In this document: positions 28,535 through 39,058 of the stretch, in pieces
Layout: every line of letters starts with the position of its first letter
How positions within the stretch are numbered: the stretch's first letter is position 1
NCBI RefSeq assembly: GCF_001729245.1
Contig: NZ_CP015217.1
Location: 3,628,001 to 3,692,000, forward strand
Direction: 5' to 3'
Length of the DNA stretch: 64,000 nt
Source: Leptospira tipperaryensis
Lineage (GTDB): Bacteria > Spirochaetota > Leptospiria > Leptospirales > Leptospiraceae
Notes under the pieces: model-generated
The model's input: the letters and a program-made list of their open reading frames with translations, nothing else
Database searches by the model: none
What the model was told of the DNA's origin: nothing
Position numbers and translations under genes: made by a program

Positions 28535-30874
28535 TCACTGATGGATATAACCCCAGCTTTCTAAGATCTTACGAACTTCCTGACCCATGGCTGCCTCTTC
28601 CGCCGATTCTCGTCCACCTGAAAATCCGGTATGATAATACAAAAAAGGAATTTCTGAAGAAGAATAACGATAAGGAATTCTCCCTAAAGAAACGTTGTCC
28701 GGCTCCACCGTTAGGATTCCCGACGCCACATCGGATCGGATCCCCCACTTTCCTACGCGAAAATTTTCCACCTTTCCATCCTTCAAAATTTGAAGTCGAA
28801 AAATCGGAGAAACGTCTACGGTTCTGATAGAGAGGGTTTGCTCGGAACGATTGGATTCTTTTGAGAGCAATAAGTTTAGATTTTTTGAATCTTCGTTTAA
28901 TACTTTAGAGCCGCCGCTAAAATCAAAACGGTAGATCCCACCTTTCGAAAAAAATCGAATTTCACGTTCGCATTCTTTTTCACACTTCGGAAGTCTCAGA
29001 GTAAAAACGTTTTTATCGAGCTGATTGTCTTTTAGAATCGTCCGAGCTTCGTTTAACAACTTTGGATTTTTCTCCACAACGTTTACGAGTTCGTTCGGAT
29101 CGGATTTTAAATCATACAACTCTTCGGGCATTTTATGAGGAACCCCTTCTCTGGTTCTTCGAACCGTATCATAACCCGGATATCTTCGAAGATATTTGAA
29201 AGCCTGGGTTTGAATCGATTCGGAATATCGTCCTTCCGTGTAGATCACCGGTTCCAGTTCGGGGCCGTCCTTTCCAAAAATCGCTTTCGAATAATCGTTC
29301 CCTTTTAGTTTTTCTTTTTCGTATTCGATTCCGTTCAAACCGAGCAACGTAGGCATTAAGGACAAAAGAGAAACTTGTCCGGAAAATTCTTTCTTTCGAA
29401 TTCGATCCTGAAAACTTTTCGGCGGATGAATGATCCAAGGAACCCGTATTTCCTTTTCGTAATGTGTTTCTCCGTGTGCGTAAACCGTTTCCGTAATAAA
29501 ATGGTGATGATAATAATGCGATTTTTCTAACATCTCTCCATGATCGCTCGTAACCACGATCCAAGAGTCTTCAAACAATCCTTGTTTTTTGAGTTCTTCG
29601 AAAATTCTTCCTAAAAGGGCGTCGGTATAACGAACTTCTCCCAGATACTTTTGCTGATATTCGTCCAAACTTTTCCATAACAGAGGGTCGGCTTGATCCT
29701 TCAATTCTTGAAAATAACGAGCAGGCGGTCGATATCCCCAGTGCGGAGTGTTTAGATTCAGATGTAAAAAGAATAGATCGTCCTTATGTTCTCGAAGAAA
29801 AGTTTCCGTTCGGAAAACCAATTCTTCCGTATCCAACGTATCTTTGCCAACCTGTTGAATTTTATGAAATCCCAGATCGACACCGACCGAAGTATAATCC
29901 ATTAGAAAAACGTTATTCATGATACTTTCCGTAAAGTACCCCTGATCTCGGAAAGCGTTCGGAAGAGTAGAAGGTTTTTTAGAATAGAAAATCTTTCGCT
30001 GTTGTCCCGAAGTGTAAAACCAGGCGTTTCCCAAACCTAAGTTAGACGCCACCTCGGATGTAAAAAAAGAAAGCATGGAAGGTTTTGTCCAATTTCCGTT
30101 TGCGATCGTATTCTTAAATACGATCGAATCCTTGGACAATGAATCCAAAACAGGAGTGGTGGGAAACGGAGATCCTCCCGAAGACAACGCGTCCTGACGA
30201 AGAGCGTCGATCACGATTAAGATTACGTTCTGCTTATTTGTTTTTTCTTTTTCCAATAGAACGGGTGAGCCTAAAAACAAACCGGAACCGTTTTTTGAAT
30301 TCCAACGGATTTTAAAAACGGAATGTCCGTTTAAATTTTTTGGGTTCAAAGGAAGAGAAAACTTTTTCCATTCTTCCTTTCGAATCTTAAAATCGTGGGA
30401 TAGAATTTCTTTGTCTTCGGAAAGGATCTGCAATTGTCCCGGGGCCAACTCTCCGGACCCTTGCGACAAAATCGTCGCATAAAATTGAAATAGAATCGAA
30501 TTCGAACCCGAAAAGGGTTCTTTCATCGTGAGAGAACATTCTTCTCCGGAAGGAATAAATAAAGAATCTTGAGATTCGTTGATAAAGAGAGTTTCGTCGA
30601 CATAGAGCGTCATCTGAACGTTCTTCCAGCGTCCCTCCGGACCGAGACCGGAATACCTTCCCGGATTCTTCTTCCAATGCGCGCGAAATCTTTCGATCTC
30701 TCGATTTGTATCTCCCGAACAAACGAACTCGGAATTTTTCAGAAGCCTGGTAAGATCTCCTCTGACCACGTTCTTTTCCGTTTCCGGGATCCGACTGCAA
30801 TTCAATAAGATCAGAAGAAGAATCGATCGAATCAAGACCTTCTTGCAACTGAAGAACGTTCGGTATAAGAACAT
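28535..30874 (-). CDS. Sulfatase/phosphoethanolamine-transferase-fold lipoprotein
   Basis: About 779 residues. The N-terminus MFLYRTFFSCKKVLIRSILLLILLNC carries a lipobox ending in Cys, so I start at ATG 30874 rather than 24 codons earlier. A beta-rich region (about 30-210) precedes an alkaline-phosphatase-superfamily domain: metal motif NVILIVIDALRQD, nucleophile region GNWTKPSMLSFFTS, VTSDHGEM for the Asp-His ligands, and HGETHYEKEIRVPWIIHPP. The nucleophile position is Thr (T-K-P-S) in place of the Cys/Ser-x-P-S-R that matures to formylglycine, which resembles phospho-group transferases. A C-terminal tail of about 180 residues is not typical. Substrate unknown; periplasmic or surface location likely. 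Confidence 0.85.
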   Translation of the reverse strand: MFLYRTFFSCKKVLIRSILLLILLNCSRIPETEKNVVRGDLTRLLKNSEFVCSGDTNREIERFRAHWKKNPGRYSGLGPEGRWKNVQMTLYVDETLFINESQDSLFIPSGEECSLTMKEPFSGSNSILFQFYATILSQGSGELAPGQLQILSEDKEILSHDFKIRKEEWKKFSLPLNPKNLNGHSVFKIRWNSKNGSGLFLGSPVLLEKEKTNKQNVILIVIDALRQDALSSGGSPFPTTPVLDSLSKDSIVFKNTIANGNWTKPSMLSFFTSEVASNLGLGNAWFYTSGQQRKIFYSKKPSTLPNAFRDQGYFTESIMNNVFLMDYTSVGVDLGFHKIQQVGKDTLDTEELVFRTETFLREHKDDLFFLHLNLNTPHWGYRPPARYFQELKDQADPLLWKSLDEYQQKYLGEVRYTDALLGRIFEELKKQGLFEDSWIVVTSDHGEMLEKSHYYHHHFITETVYAHGETHYEKEIRVPWIIHPPKSFQDRIRKKEFSGQVSLLSLMPTLLGLNGIEYEKEKLKGNDYSKAIFGKDGPELEPVIYTEGRYSESIQTQAFKYLRRYPGYDTVRRTREGVPHKMPEELYDLKSDPNELVNVVEKNPKLLNEARTILKDNQLDKNVFTLRLPKCEKECEREIRFFSKGGIYRFDFSGGSKVLNEDSKNLNLLLSKESNRSEQTLSIRTVDVSPIFRLQILKDGKVENFRVGKWGIRSDVASGILTVEPDNVSLGRIPYRYSSSEIPFLYYHTGFSGGRESAEEAAMGQEVRKILESWGYIHQ

Positions 30875-31000
30875 GAATCCAGGAAAATCGTTTCCTTCCT
30901 CTCGACAACTGAAAAGAAACCCCTTCGAACCGTGAATTTTTAACAAATGAAATTTTTTTCTCTTTCCAAAGGATCGTTTCCGTTTATAACACGTTTCGCT

Positions 31001-31876
<876 letters not shown>

Positions 31877-31994
31877 CAGACAGAACGTTTGTTCTGTTTT
31901 TTCCTAAAAAAATCATCGACCGGATTCTTCTTTTCTGGTAACATTGAATCCGGTCGAAAGCCCTTTTTTTAAAAACAATTCTCAGGAACTTTAT

Positions 31995-32447
31995 ATGTCA
32001 GTAAAAGGAATATCCAAAGACCTGATCGGAACCAAGCTGGATCGCTACGAATTCGACGTAGAGAAAGGAAAGATCCGCGAGTTCTGTCAGGCGATCGGGG
32101 AAACCAACCCGATCCATCTCGATTTAGAAGCCGCTAAGAAAGCGGGATACGAAGAAATCCCTGCTCCTCCGACCTTTGCAACCGTGATCCAGTTCTGGGG
32201 TTATCCAAAGATTTGGCAAGACATGGAAAACATGGGAGTCGATACGTCTCGGATTCTTCACCTCAAAGAAAAATATACGTATCTCAAACCCATTCTTCCC
32301 GGAAGAGTTTCTTCTCAGGGAGAATGTATAAACGTTACTGTCGGAAAGATGGATACGATGACTTTCAAAACTACGATTCGAAACGCTAAAGGCGAATCGC
32401 TTGTAGAAGCGGAAATGTCTATTTTCATCAGAAAACCGGAGGCTTGA
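31995..32447 (+). CDS. MaoC-like dehydratase, HadA-type subunit
   Basis: 150 residues. Hotdog fold of the FAS1-type dehydratase N-terminal class (DUF4440/MaoC_dehydrat_N style): [53 protein letters not shown]. The start is ATG 31995, 17 codons inside the longer frame, because AGGA lies eight bases before it. Its stop is one base before the ATG of the HadB-like gene. Mycobacterial HadA and HadB form a heterodimeric 3-hydroxyacyl-ACP dehydratase, and the pairing here points to the same role in fatty acid elongation (inference). Confidence 0.85.
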   Translation: MSVKGISKDLIGTKLDRYEFDVEKGKIREFCQAIGETNPIHLDLEAAKKAGYEEIPAPPTFATVIQFWGYPKIWQDMENMGVDTSRILHLKEKYTYLKPILPGRVSSQGECINVTVGKMDTMTFKTTIRNAKGESLVEAEMSIFIRKPEA

Positions 32448-32448
32448 T

Positions 32449-32865
32449 ATGAGTAAGATTGATTTTGATAAAATTGAAGTCGGATATGAACTTCCTCCTT
32501 TCAAAACGGATGTGATCACGCACGCAAATCTAGTACGTTATGCGGGAGCTTCCGGAGATTTTAATCCGATCCACAACGACCCCGACTTCGCGCGTAAGAC
32601 GGGACTCGACGGAACGATCGCACACGGGATGTATGTGATGGCTCAACTCGGAAGACTCTGTACTTCTTGGGCGGATCAAAAACAAATCCGAGAGTTCGGA
32701 GTTACTTTTAAGAATATGACTAAGCCGGGACAAAAGCTTACTTGCACCGGGAAGGTAAAACGGAAGAAGGAAGAAAACGGCGAAAAGCTGATTACGGTTT
32801 CGTTAGAAGCGGCCGACGATTCCGGAGAAGTAAAATGTTCCGGTGAACTCGTGGTTGTAGCTTAA
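32449..32865 (+). CDS. MaoC-like hydratase, HadB-type catalytic subunit
   Basis: 138 residues. Carries the full R-hydratase signature: YAGASGDFNPIHNDPDFARK with the catalytic Asp and His, then GTIAHGMYVMAQLGRL. This is the active subunit of a heterodimeric (R)-3-hydroxyacyl-ACP/CoA dehydratase; the partner is the preceding HadA-like gene, one base away. It converges on the SpoIIE gene with a four-base TTAA overlap and no terminator between them. Confidence 0.9.
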   Translation: MSKIDFDKIEVGYELPPFKTDVITHANLVRYAGASGDFNPIHNDPDFARKTGLDGTIAHGMYVMAQLGRLCTSWADQKQIREFGVTFKNMTKPGQKLTCTGKVKRKKEENGEKLITVSLEAADDSGEVKCSGELVVVA

Positions 32866-34961
32866 ACTTTTTTTGTAGAATACGATTCCACTGCTATGAC
32901 GGTTATATCGTCGTAGCGTGGATTGTCTCCCCTCGTCAATTCTTCGATCTTAATGATCTCTTGAATCAAAACGGTAAGATTGTTCTCTCTTCCTTCGTGA
33001 AGACATTTCGTAATCAATTCCATATTGTATTGTTTGGTATTTAAGGAATCCTTCATACGATTTTCGATCAACCCGTCCGAAAACAAAAGCAAGCGAGAAC
33101 CCGTCGGAAATGGAATGGTCTTGGACGCAATCTCGAGAGATTCAAAAAGTCCAAGGATCGGCCCCGTCTTATGAATCAATGAAGGAAATTCATTGGGCAT
33201 TTGTAGAATTTGATCCGGATGACCCGCAGACGCGTAAGTGAATTCTTCTTTTTCAAGATCGATATCACCGATCAAACATGGAAAAATACTTTCTAAAGAA
33301 TCGAATTTTTTCAGAAATCGAAAGTTCAATTCCTTTAAGATCTGAGCCGGATTCTCGAAATTCTTGAGTTCCTCGTATTCCGTCTTTAAGGCCATCGTCA
33401 TCAAAGAGGCTTGTACCCCGTGTCCGACCGCGTCCGCGATCACAACTCGAATCTTTCCAGGAAGAATTTCGGATACGTCCAAAAAGTCTCCTCCCACTTT
33501 TTCGAGCGGCATATATTCGTAAAAGAATCGAATTCCCGAGATCGTACGATCCAGCGGAGTTAAGATCTTTCTCTGGACGTTCTGTGCGATTTCCAATTCC
33601 CGATTGATCTGTATGATGTTGTCGTTGAGAACTCTCGTTCGATCCTCGATCTTTTGTACGAGTTGTTCTTTCATTTCGAATAATTCTAAGTTGGAGGTTC
33701 TTAGGTTGAGCGCCAACTCTCTCGTCTCGGCAAATTTACGGGATCTTTCGGACGCCAACAGGAGCGACTGAAGAAATACAAAGAACACGAGCGCGTAATG
33801 AGAAGTCTGAATACTTCCGGTTTTCAAAACACGGGCGTAGAATAAATCCACGAGAACCGCGATGAATAAAATTCCGGACCCATATAAGATATAAGTATAA
33901 TTTCTCTCTTTGTCGAAGTCGATTTTTAGAATCGTATAAAAGAGATAAGAGATCGTGATCAAAATAAAATAATGATAGATCGAGATATTCTGATTGTTGA
34001 ATTGCATATCTCCGAACAACGTCACGATCGAAAACAAGATCGAGAAGATCACACCGGCATTGATAAATTTTCGATTTACGTAGGGCGCGAACACGGAACT
34101 AAAAAACAAAAGAAAAAACGGAACGCTTACGGATAACGTGAGATGATTGATCTTATTGATCCAGGACCAAGGAACTTCCGGAAAAAAGAGCATTATAATT
34201 TTTGAATTGATCAAAGAAGTCCGGAGACAAATCACAAGACTGTACATTCCAAAATACAACGGTGAAACGCTGCTTCTTAGATAAAGATACTGAAAGATGT
34301 GATAGATCCCCATGATCAAAAGACTGCTGAACGAAAAGATATCGAAGAAAAGGGTAATCGCTCTGGAAACGCTCGCAGACTGGGCCGGACCGATCGAGAC
34401 TGGAAGTAAAATTCCAGGTATCGTGGAAGTAAAATTGGAGATAAAAATTTCGATCTGAGCTTCGTCTTCCTCAGCCGCAAATAAAAAATCTCTGGGTTCA
34501 ATTCTTGGAATGGTAGTCTCCGCGGTCAAACCGGGGGTTCCACCTTCTCCGATCACTTGTCCGTTGATCTTAACGCGATACGCGGACGAAACACTTCCCA
34601 AGGAAACGGAAAGAATCTTATGTTTCCATACATCGGGAAGAAAGATTTTGAGTCGATAGGTCGCGTAACCGAATTTTGGGAAGGCTTGATGACTTTTGCT
34701 CTCGTTCGTCCAAGAGCCTGGAACACTGATAAATCCTATGGAGCGATTTTCGATTTGATCGTCGGGTTCTTGAAGCCAATTGAATTCCCATTCTCCATTG
34801 AGTTTGGTCATTCCGAAATCAGGATCTTGGATTCCTCTGAGATCGATTTTACCTTGGTAAGCCTTGAGTCCGTCTCCGGCCTGCCAGGGAGAGGAAATCA
34901 TTACCAAAATAATTAAGGCGAACGGACCAATTAGGAAAAAAAATATTTTTGAAAATTGCAT
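32862..34961 (-). CDS. SpoIIE-type PP2C phosphatase with 7TMR-DISM receptor
   Basis: 699 residues, complete. N-terminal signal/anchor helix, periplasmic DISMED2-like sensor (about 40-190, with WEFNWLQEPDDQ and FGYATYRLKIFLPD), seven membrane helices (about 205-400), a coiled linker (about 405-450) and a PP2C domain with KVGGDFLDVSE near 487, VIADAVGHGVQASLM and DDITVIAV near the end. All metal-binding Asp motifs are present, so the phosphatase should be active. Likely dephosphorylates a STAS-type antagonist; one such protein is encoded at 56.3 kb, with no proof of a link. Confidence 0.93.
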   Translation of the reverse strand: MQFSKIFFFLIGPFALIILVMISSPWQAGDGLKAYQGKIDLRGIQDPDFGMTKLNGEWEFNWLQEPDDQIENRSIGFISVPGSWTNESKSHQAFPKFGYATYRLKIFLPDVWKHKILSVSLGSVSSAYRVKINGQVIGEGGTPGLTAETTIPRIEPRDFLFAAEEDEAQIEIFISNFTSTIPGILLPVSIGPAQSASVSRAITLFFDIFSFSSLLIMGIYHIFQYLYLRSSVSPLYFGMYSLVICLRTSLINSKIIMLFFPEVPWSWINKINHLTLSVSVPFFLLFFSSVFAPYVNRKFINAGVIFSILFSIVTLFGDMQFNNQNISIYHYFILITISYLFYTILKIDFDKERNYTYILYGSGILFIAVLVDLFYARVLKTGSIQTSHYALVFFVFLQSLLLASERSRKFAETRELALNLRTSNLELFEMKEQLVQKIEDRTRVLNDNIIQINRELEIAQNVQRKILTPLDRTISGIRFFYEYMPLEKVGGDFLDVSEILPGKIRVVIADAVGHGVQASLMTMALKTEYEELKNFENPAQILKELNFRFLKKFDSLESIFPCLIGDIDLEKEEFTYASAGHPDQILQMPNEFPSLIHKTGPILGLFESLEIASKTIPFPTGSRLLLFSDGLIENRMKDSLNTKQYNMELITKCLHEGRENNLTVLIQEIIKIEELTRGDNPRYDDITVIAVESYSTKKV

Positions 34962-35118
34962 CTCGAATTTAGATCCGTTCCGAATTAAAGTTGAAATTCA
35001 ATTGATGGTCGTCAATTGCATATAACAACTGACGGAATATTAAACGTAAAAAATTTCCATCTGACTGGATCTTTTTCATTTTTTCAAAGAATCTTATATA
35101 AAAAAAGCGGGGAACCCA

Positions 35119-36006
35119 TTGAAAAAGGACAAAAAAAGAATCGTAGGATTGGCTTTAGGAAGCGGTTCGGCTCGGGGATGGTCGCATATCGGCGTTATAC
35201 GAGTCTTGGAATCTTACGGCTGGAAGCCCGATATCATCTGCGGAACCTCGATTGGTTCGATCGTCGGAGCTTTTTACGCGGCCGGTAAGCTCGATCGTCT
35301 GGAAGAATGGGTCCAAACCTTAGAATGGAAAGATATCTTGGGATTTATGGATATTTCTTTTGGAGGCGGTTTGATAAGCGGAAAGAAGCTCTTCGATTTT
35401 TTTGAAAAAGAATTTAAGGATCTCAATTTTGAACATCTTGAAAAAAAATTTGGAGCCATCGCGACGGACATAGACAACGGAGCTGAAATCTGGTTGAGAG
35501 AAGGTTCCGTTCCGCAAGCGGTTCGTGCTTCCATTTCTCTTCCCGGAATATTTTCCCCTGTAAAACGGGAGGAACGTTGGCTCGTTGACGGAGGCCTCGT
35601 CAATCCGGTTCCCGTTTCTCTCTGTAAGGCAATGGGCGCGGACTTCGTAATTGCCGTCGATCTCAATCAAGATCTTCTGGATCGAAAGGATTCTCCGGAG
35701 GAAGTGAGCGAAAAAGAAAACGATCGAAAGTCATTCTTGTCTCGTTTTTGGGGGAAGGATATGGATGAGAATCTCCAAAAGGAAAAGGATGAAAAGCCGG
35801 GAATGATCGAGGTGATGTCAAAGAGCATCAACGTTATGCAGATCCGAATTACTCGAAGTAGAATGGCCGGAGATCCGCCGGATCTGATCATCGCACCGAG
35901 ACTCAGAAACATAGGTCTTATGGAATTTCACAGAGCGAAAGAATGTATCGAAGAGGGAAAAAAATCAGCTGAATTGGTCGCGAGCTTTCTGGAAAGCCAA
36001 CTCTGA
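35119..36006 (+). CDS. Patatin-like phospholipase family protein
   Basis: 295 residues. Patatin Ser-Asp dyad is intact: oxyanion loop GSGSARGWSHIGV, nucleophile in CGTSIGSIVGA and catalytic Asp in WLVDGGLVNPVP. This is the bacterial RssA/YchK-type cytoplasmic group, without signal peptide; lysophospholipase or acyl hydrolase activity is likely. The start is TTG at 35119 after GGGGAA. A charged linker of about 45 residues (around 190-235, EVSEKENDRKSFLS) interrupts the C-terminal part. A second, smaller patatin is at 50.6 kb. Confidence 0.9.
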   Translation: MKKDKKRIVGLALGSGSARGWSHIGVIRVLESYGWKPDIICGTSIGSIVGAFYAAGKLDRLEEWVQTLEWKDILGFMDISFGGGLISGKKLFDFFEKEFKDLNFEHLEKKFGAIATDIDNGAEIWLREGSVPQAVRASISLPGIFSPVKREERWLVDGGLVNPVPVSLCKAMGADFVIAVDLNQDLLDRKDSPEEVSEKENDRKSFLSRFWGKDMDENLQKEKDEKPGMIEVMSKSINVMQIRITRSRMAGDPPDLIIAPRLRNIGLMEFHRAKECIEEGKKSAELVASFLESQL

Positions 36007-36227
36007 TTCAATTTTAAAAATCAGAATGAATCGAGCGCTCTTTGAAAAAAGATATTTTGTAGTTCTTTCCGGATTGCGTTTATCGAAGTATCTTAGAATC
36101 TTTCTGTGCAAGTGGAGAAACACCGATATTCTTATGCGAAGTTTAAGAAGAGTTCTGGTTCCTTACATACCTTTTCCTTCCAGTTCGGATACGATTTGGA
36201 ATCAAGACATTCACAATGAGTGTATAT

Positions 36228-36376
36228 GTAGGAGTTCCTAGGAAGGGGGATTTTCCTTGCAAAATAATGATTTTCTGATAGAGAAAAGTCACCCGGCGTC
36301 TTCCACCACCCGCCCCTCCACCCAAAATCAGGGTGGGGCGCGGCTTTCACGGAAGGACTTGTCGTTGTTACGACAG
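36228..36376 (+). repeat. ~150 bp dispersed repeat, copy A
   Basis: Starts with GTAGGAGTTCCTAG and shares long blocks with the reverse strand of 52254-52402: CTTGCAAAA, TGATTTT, TTCCACCACCC, CACCCAAAATCAGGG, TTTCACGGAAG and CTTGTCGT, in the same order and spacing. Inside, ACCC-AAAATCA-GGGT with outer CGCCCC/GGGGCG can fold. Noncoding in character. Confidence 0.75.
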
Positions 36377-36386
36377 ATTTTTTTTT
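36360..36386 (+). terminator. Rho-independent terminator at the end of repeat A
   Basis: TGTCG-TTGTTA-CGACA stem followed by GA and nine T. It is formed by the last bases of the repeat and may end the patatin transcript. Confidence 0.65.
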
Positions 36387-36446
36387 AAGATTCAACTTTT
36401 TTATGGGTAAGGATACGGTTCCTGAGAAAAGGGTTCCAACGCATGT

Positions 36447-37238
36447 ATGAAAAAAACAATTTCGAACTTTAGAAGGCTTCTTGGTTTTACGTTTATTGCG
36501 ATTTCATTATTCTTCTTCGTTGCAGATTGTAATAAAAAGGATTCCATTTCCATCTTAGAAATCCGAGACCTTACCGAAAAAGACAATCTGGTAGAAGCGC
36601 TTCAAAAGGCCGAAGAAAGTCTAAAACAAAAGGGAGATACGGCGGAACTCTTGTATGTCCGAGGCTGGATTCGTTATCTCCAAAAAAATCAAGACGCAGC
36701 CGAAAAAGATTTCACAAAGTGCCTTGTCTTGGATCCGAAATCCTTGGATTGCAAAAGAGGACTTGGGCTTGTCTACGAATCGAATAAGGACTACAAAGAA
36801 GCCGAAAAAATCTTTCAAGAAGCGCTCGTGATCGCAAAGGAAAAAGGACCGGATGGCGAAGCCATTCTCCATGAGAATTTAGGAAGCCTCTATCTGCGTC
36901 AGAATTTGAGAAAACAAAGTTTGAGCGAATTTCAAAACTCGATCTCTCTTACCGATAAAGGAGACGCCTATTACGGTTTTAGTCTTTGCCTGATCATGGA
37001 AGGAAATTCGGAAGGTGCGATCGCTTCTTTAGAAAAAGGTGTTACCAAAGTCTTCCGTGGAAGAGCGCTCAAGTCGGAATCCCATTTTTTGTTATCTAAA
37101 TTTTATTTTGAAAAGAGAAAAGATCCAGTCAAAGCTGAAGAAGAAATTAAGAAGGCCATAGAGATTTTTCCGCTTCATAAAGAATATCTGAATGCTCTAC
37201 AAACCTACACAAAGGAAAGAATCAAATCCAATCTTTGA
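36447..37238 (+). CDS. TPR-repeat lipoprotein
   Basis: 263 residues. Signal peptide with lipobox FFVADC (Cys about residue 28), so a lipid-anchored protein. The body is TPR-like helices: [72 protein letters not shown]. TPRs bind other proteins; the partner is unknown. It runs directly into the DUF2062 gene. Confidence 0.88.
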   Translation: MKKTISNFRRLLGFTFIAISLFFFVADCNKKDSISILEIRDLTEKDNLVEALQKAEESLKQKGDTAELLYVRGWIRYLQKNQDAAEKDFTKCLVLDPKSLDCKRGLGLVYESNKDYKEAEKIFQEALVIAKEKGPDGEAILHENLGSLYLRQNLRKQSLSEFQNSISLTDKGDAYYGFSLCLIMEGNSEGAIASLEKGVTKVFRGRALKSESHFLLSKFYFEKRKDPVKAEEEIKKAIEIFPLHKEYLNALQTYTKERIKSNL

Positions 37239-37246
37239 TTTCGATC

Positions 37247-37861
37247 ATGATAAAAGCAGTTTATAGACTTATACACCAACAAATCATAGTTCCCTTTCAA
37301 CAGTCGCACGCTCCCGTCAAAGAAGTTTGTTTAGGAACTTCGATCGGACTTTTCTGGTCTCTGACTCCTCTCATAGGAATTCAAATGTATCTCGGCTTGA
37401 TAACTTGGGTTCTTCTTAGAATCTTAGGAATTCGTTTTTATATGCCGATCGCGATCGCAATGATCTGGATTACGAATCCCGTCACACTTCCCTTTTTCTA
37501 TTATATTTTCTACGTCACCGGAGCCGTAGCCTACAACGCCCTCGGTTGGAATATGGCTTCGATGAGCTTTGATCGCATTTTGCAAGTCATCAATCATTCC
37601 AGTTCGTTGGAATTGTATGAAGGCCTAAAATACTGGAGTTCTTTTTTGATAAACGACATGGGTGCGCCTATGTTCTTGGGGGGATTTTTAATAGGAATTC
37701 CTTCCGCGCTCGCCGGTTATCCGATCACAAAATCTTTGTTAAACGGATTCAGGGAAAAACAAGCCTCCAAAGAAGGTTTGAGTTTGAAAGAATGGGAAGA
37801 AAAATATATCCGTAAGGAATCGGATAAAACAAAATCAATCTGGAATATTCTAAAAAATTAA
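37247..37861 (+). CDS. DUF2062 domain membrane protein
   Basis: About 204 residues with three membrane segments. Matches DUF2062: [59 protein letters not shown]. Function is not established; in other bacteria the domain sits near lipid and glycan genes. ATG 37247 is used; TTG 37235, overlapping the previous stop, is also possible. The stop overlaps the opposite-strand panE-like stop by TTAA. Confidence 0.85.
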   Translation: MIKAVYRLIHQQIIVPFQQSHAPVKEVCLGTSIGLFWSLTPLIGIQMYLGLITWVLLRILGIRFYMPIAIAMIWITNPVTLPFFYYIFYVTGAVAYNALGWNMASMSFDRILQVINHSSSLELYEGLKYWSSFLINDMGAPMFLGGFLIGIPSALAGYPITKSLLNGFREKQASKEGLSLKEWEEKYIRKESDKTKSIWNILKN

Positions 37862-38913
37862 TTCAGATTGATTTTCATTTTTTTCGCCAATTCTTCGGCG
37901 CTTAGATTTAAAATCTTCGGATTTGCTTCGGCCTCTTTGATCAAACGAACAATTTCTCGATTGAGAGGCGCCGGATGACCCATAACGTCCGCCAATTTGA
38001 TCACTTCCCCGTTGAGAGAATCGATTTCAGTGGGTCTTTTATGCACCAAATCTTCCCACATCGAAGAACGCGCCTGCGGATCGATCTTCACCATTCCGGA
38101 AGCGATTCTAAAAAAAAGAAAATCGGGAAGATTCAAAATAAAAGGGGCCAAGGTCGGAATCATCTTTCCGGAACGAACCGGTCTGATTTCAGCGAGTCTC
38201 AGAATCTCCAGCGATTCTTTCATGAGTTTGGAAAGAATTTTACGGTAACCTATTTTTGAAATTTCGGTTTTTAGAGTGAGCCCCGAAAGCGCATTCAAAG
38301 AATTATTTAAGTTAAAGATCAACTTTCCCCAGAGAACTCCGCCGATATTTTTATGAGTGTTTGCGGAAAGACCGGCGCGATTTAGAATCGAAACGATCGA
38401 ACGTCCGGATCGAGAATATTCTACGACTAGATCCCCACTCGTTCCTTTATGAAAGTGACCGTTTCCTTTGGAGACGACGTTGAACGGAACCATTCCCGCC
38501 AAAACTTCTACGGGCCGATTTTTCAAACCTTCTCTCAGAACCTCCGCGTTTCGTACACCATTCTGAAAACTGATCACGATCGGGAGCGCGCTGGAAACTG
38601 AATGTATCTTCTGTCTTTTTTCAAGAATCCCGCTGAGCTCTTGAGCGAGATCCTTCGTATCTTTCGATTTTACCGTAACTAAAAAAACATCCGCGTTGGA
38701 AACACCTTGAAGAGAGGTTGTATAAGGAATCGAACCGGGCGGAAGAAGAATTTCGTTGCTGGTAAAATCCGTTATCTTCGCGCCGAAAGTTTTCAATTCA
38801 TTTTGAATTCTTTCTCTACCGTAGAGAGTTACTGAATTGCCTGCAGCTAACAATTTACAACCGAGGTAAGTTCCGATACTTCCGGAACCTAAAATTGCGA
38901 ACGAAGGTTTCAT
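37858..38913 (-). CDS. 2-dehydropantoate 2-reductase family (PanE/ApbA)
   Basis: 351 residues. NADPH-binding N-terminus [17 protein letters not shown], then [17 protein letters not shown], the catalytic-lysine region [17 protein letters not shown], and [25 protein letters not shown], all typical of ketopantoate reductases. It makes pantoate for CoA synthesis. Several paralogues with other substrates share this fold, so the exact substrate is an inference; I leave the symbol empty. Confidence 0.88.
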   Translation of the reverse strand: MKPSFAILGSGSIGTYLGCKLLAAGNSVTLYGRERIQNELKTFGAKITDFTSNEILLPPGSIPYTTSLQGVSNADVFLVTVKSKDTKDLAQELSGILEKRQKIHSVSSALPIVISFQNGVRNAEVLREGLKNRPVEVLAGMVPFNVVSKGNGHFHKGTSGDLVVEYSRSGRSIVSILNRAGLSANTHKNIGGVLWGKLIFNLNNSLNALSGLTLKTEISKIGYRKILSKLMKESLEILRLAEIRPVRSGKMIPTLAPFILNLPDFLFFRIASGMVKIDPQARSSMWEDLVHKRPTEIDSLNGEVIKLADVMGHPAPLNREIVRLIKEAEANPKILNLSAEELAKKMKINLN

Positions 38914-38992
38914 AGGGAATGGTATTGAATCGGAACTATGAATTTTATTCTACAACTATTGGTAGTTAGTCGGTAAAAATCGGGGAAAAAGT

Positions 38993-39028
38993 AAAAAAAA
39001 AGGACTCCGCGTCGAAACGCGGAATCCT
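38993..39028 (-). terminator. Rho-independent terminator of the lipase gene
   Basis: On the minus strand GGATTCCGCG-TTTCGA-CGCGGAGTCC forms a 10 bp stem (one G-U) followed by nine T with one A after them. It lies 31 bases past the lipase stop. Confidence 0.9.
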
Positions 39029-39058
39029 ATCTTGCACGGTTACTGGAATTTTAGGAAA

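Larger units (their letters stand above)
36007..36446. other. Intergenic region with long repeat A
   Basis: 440 bases without a convincing gene. The right two thirds are the ~150-base dispersed repeat (36228-36376) followed by a terminator. Short ORFs on both strands here fall inside the repeat. Confidence 0.55.

Noticed and set aside
36026..36241. 71-codon ORF after the patatin gene
   Set aside because: No ribosome site, random-looking composition, runs into repeat A.
36132..36395. Short ORFs in copy A of the long repeat, with DFGWRGGWWK in one frame and FLYQKIIIL in another
   Set aside because: The similar reading in copy B (DFGWRGGWWK then FLYHKIILLQEKSP) needs a frame change relative to copy A, and there is no ribosome site. 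This fits repeat DNA better than a gene.
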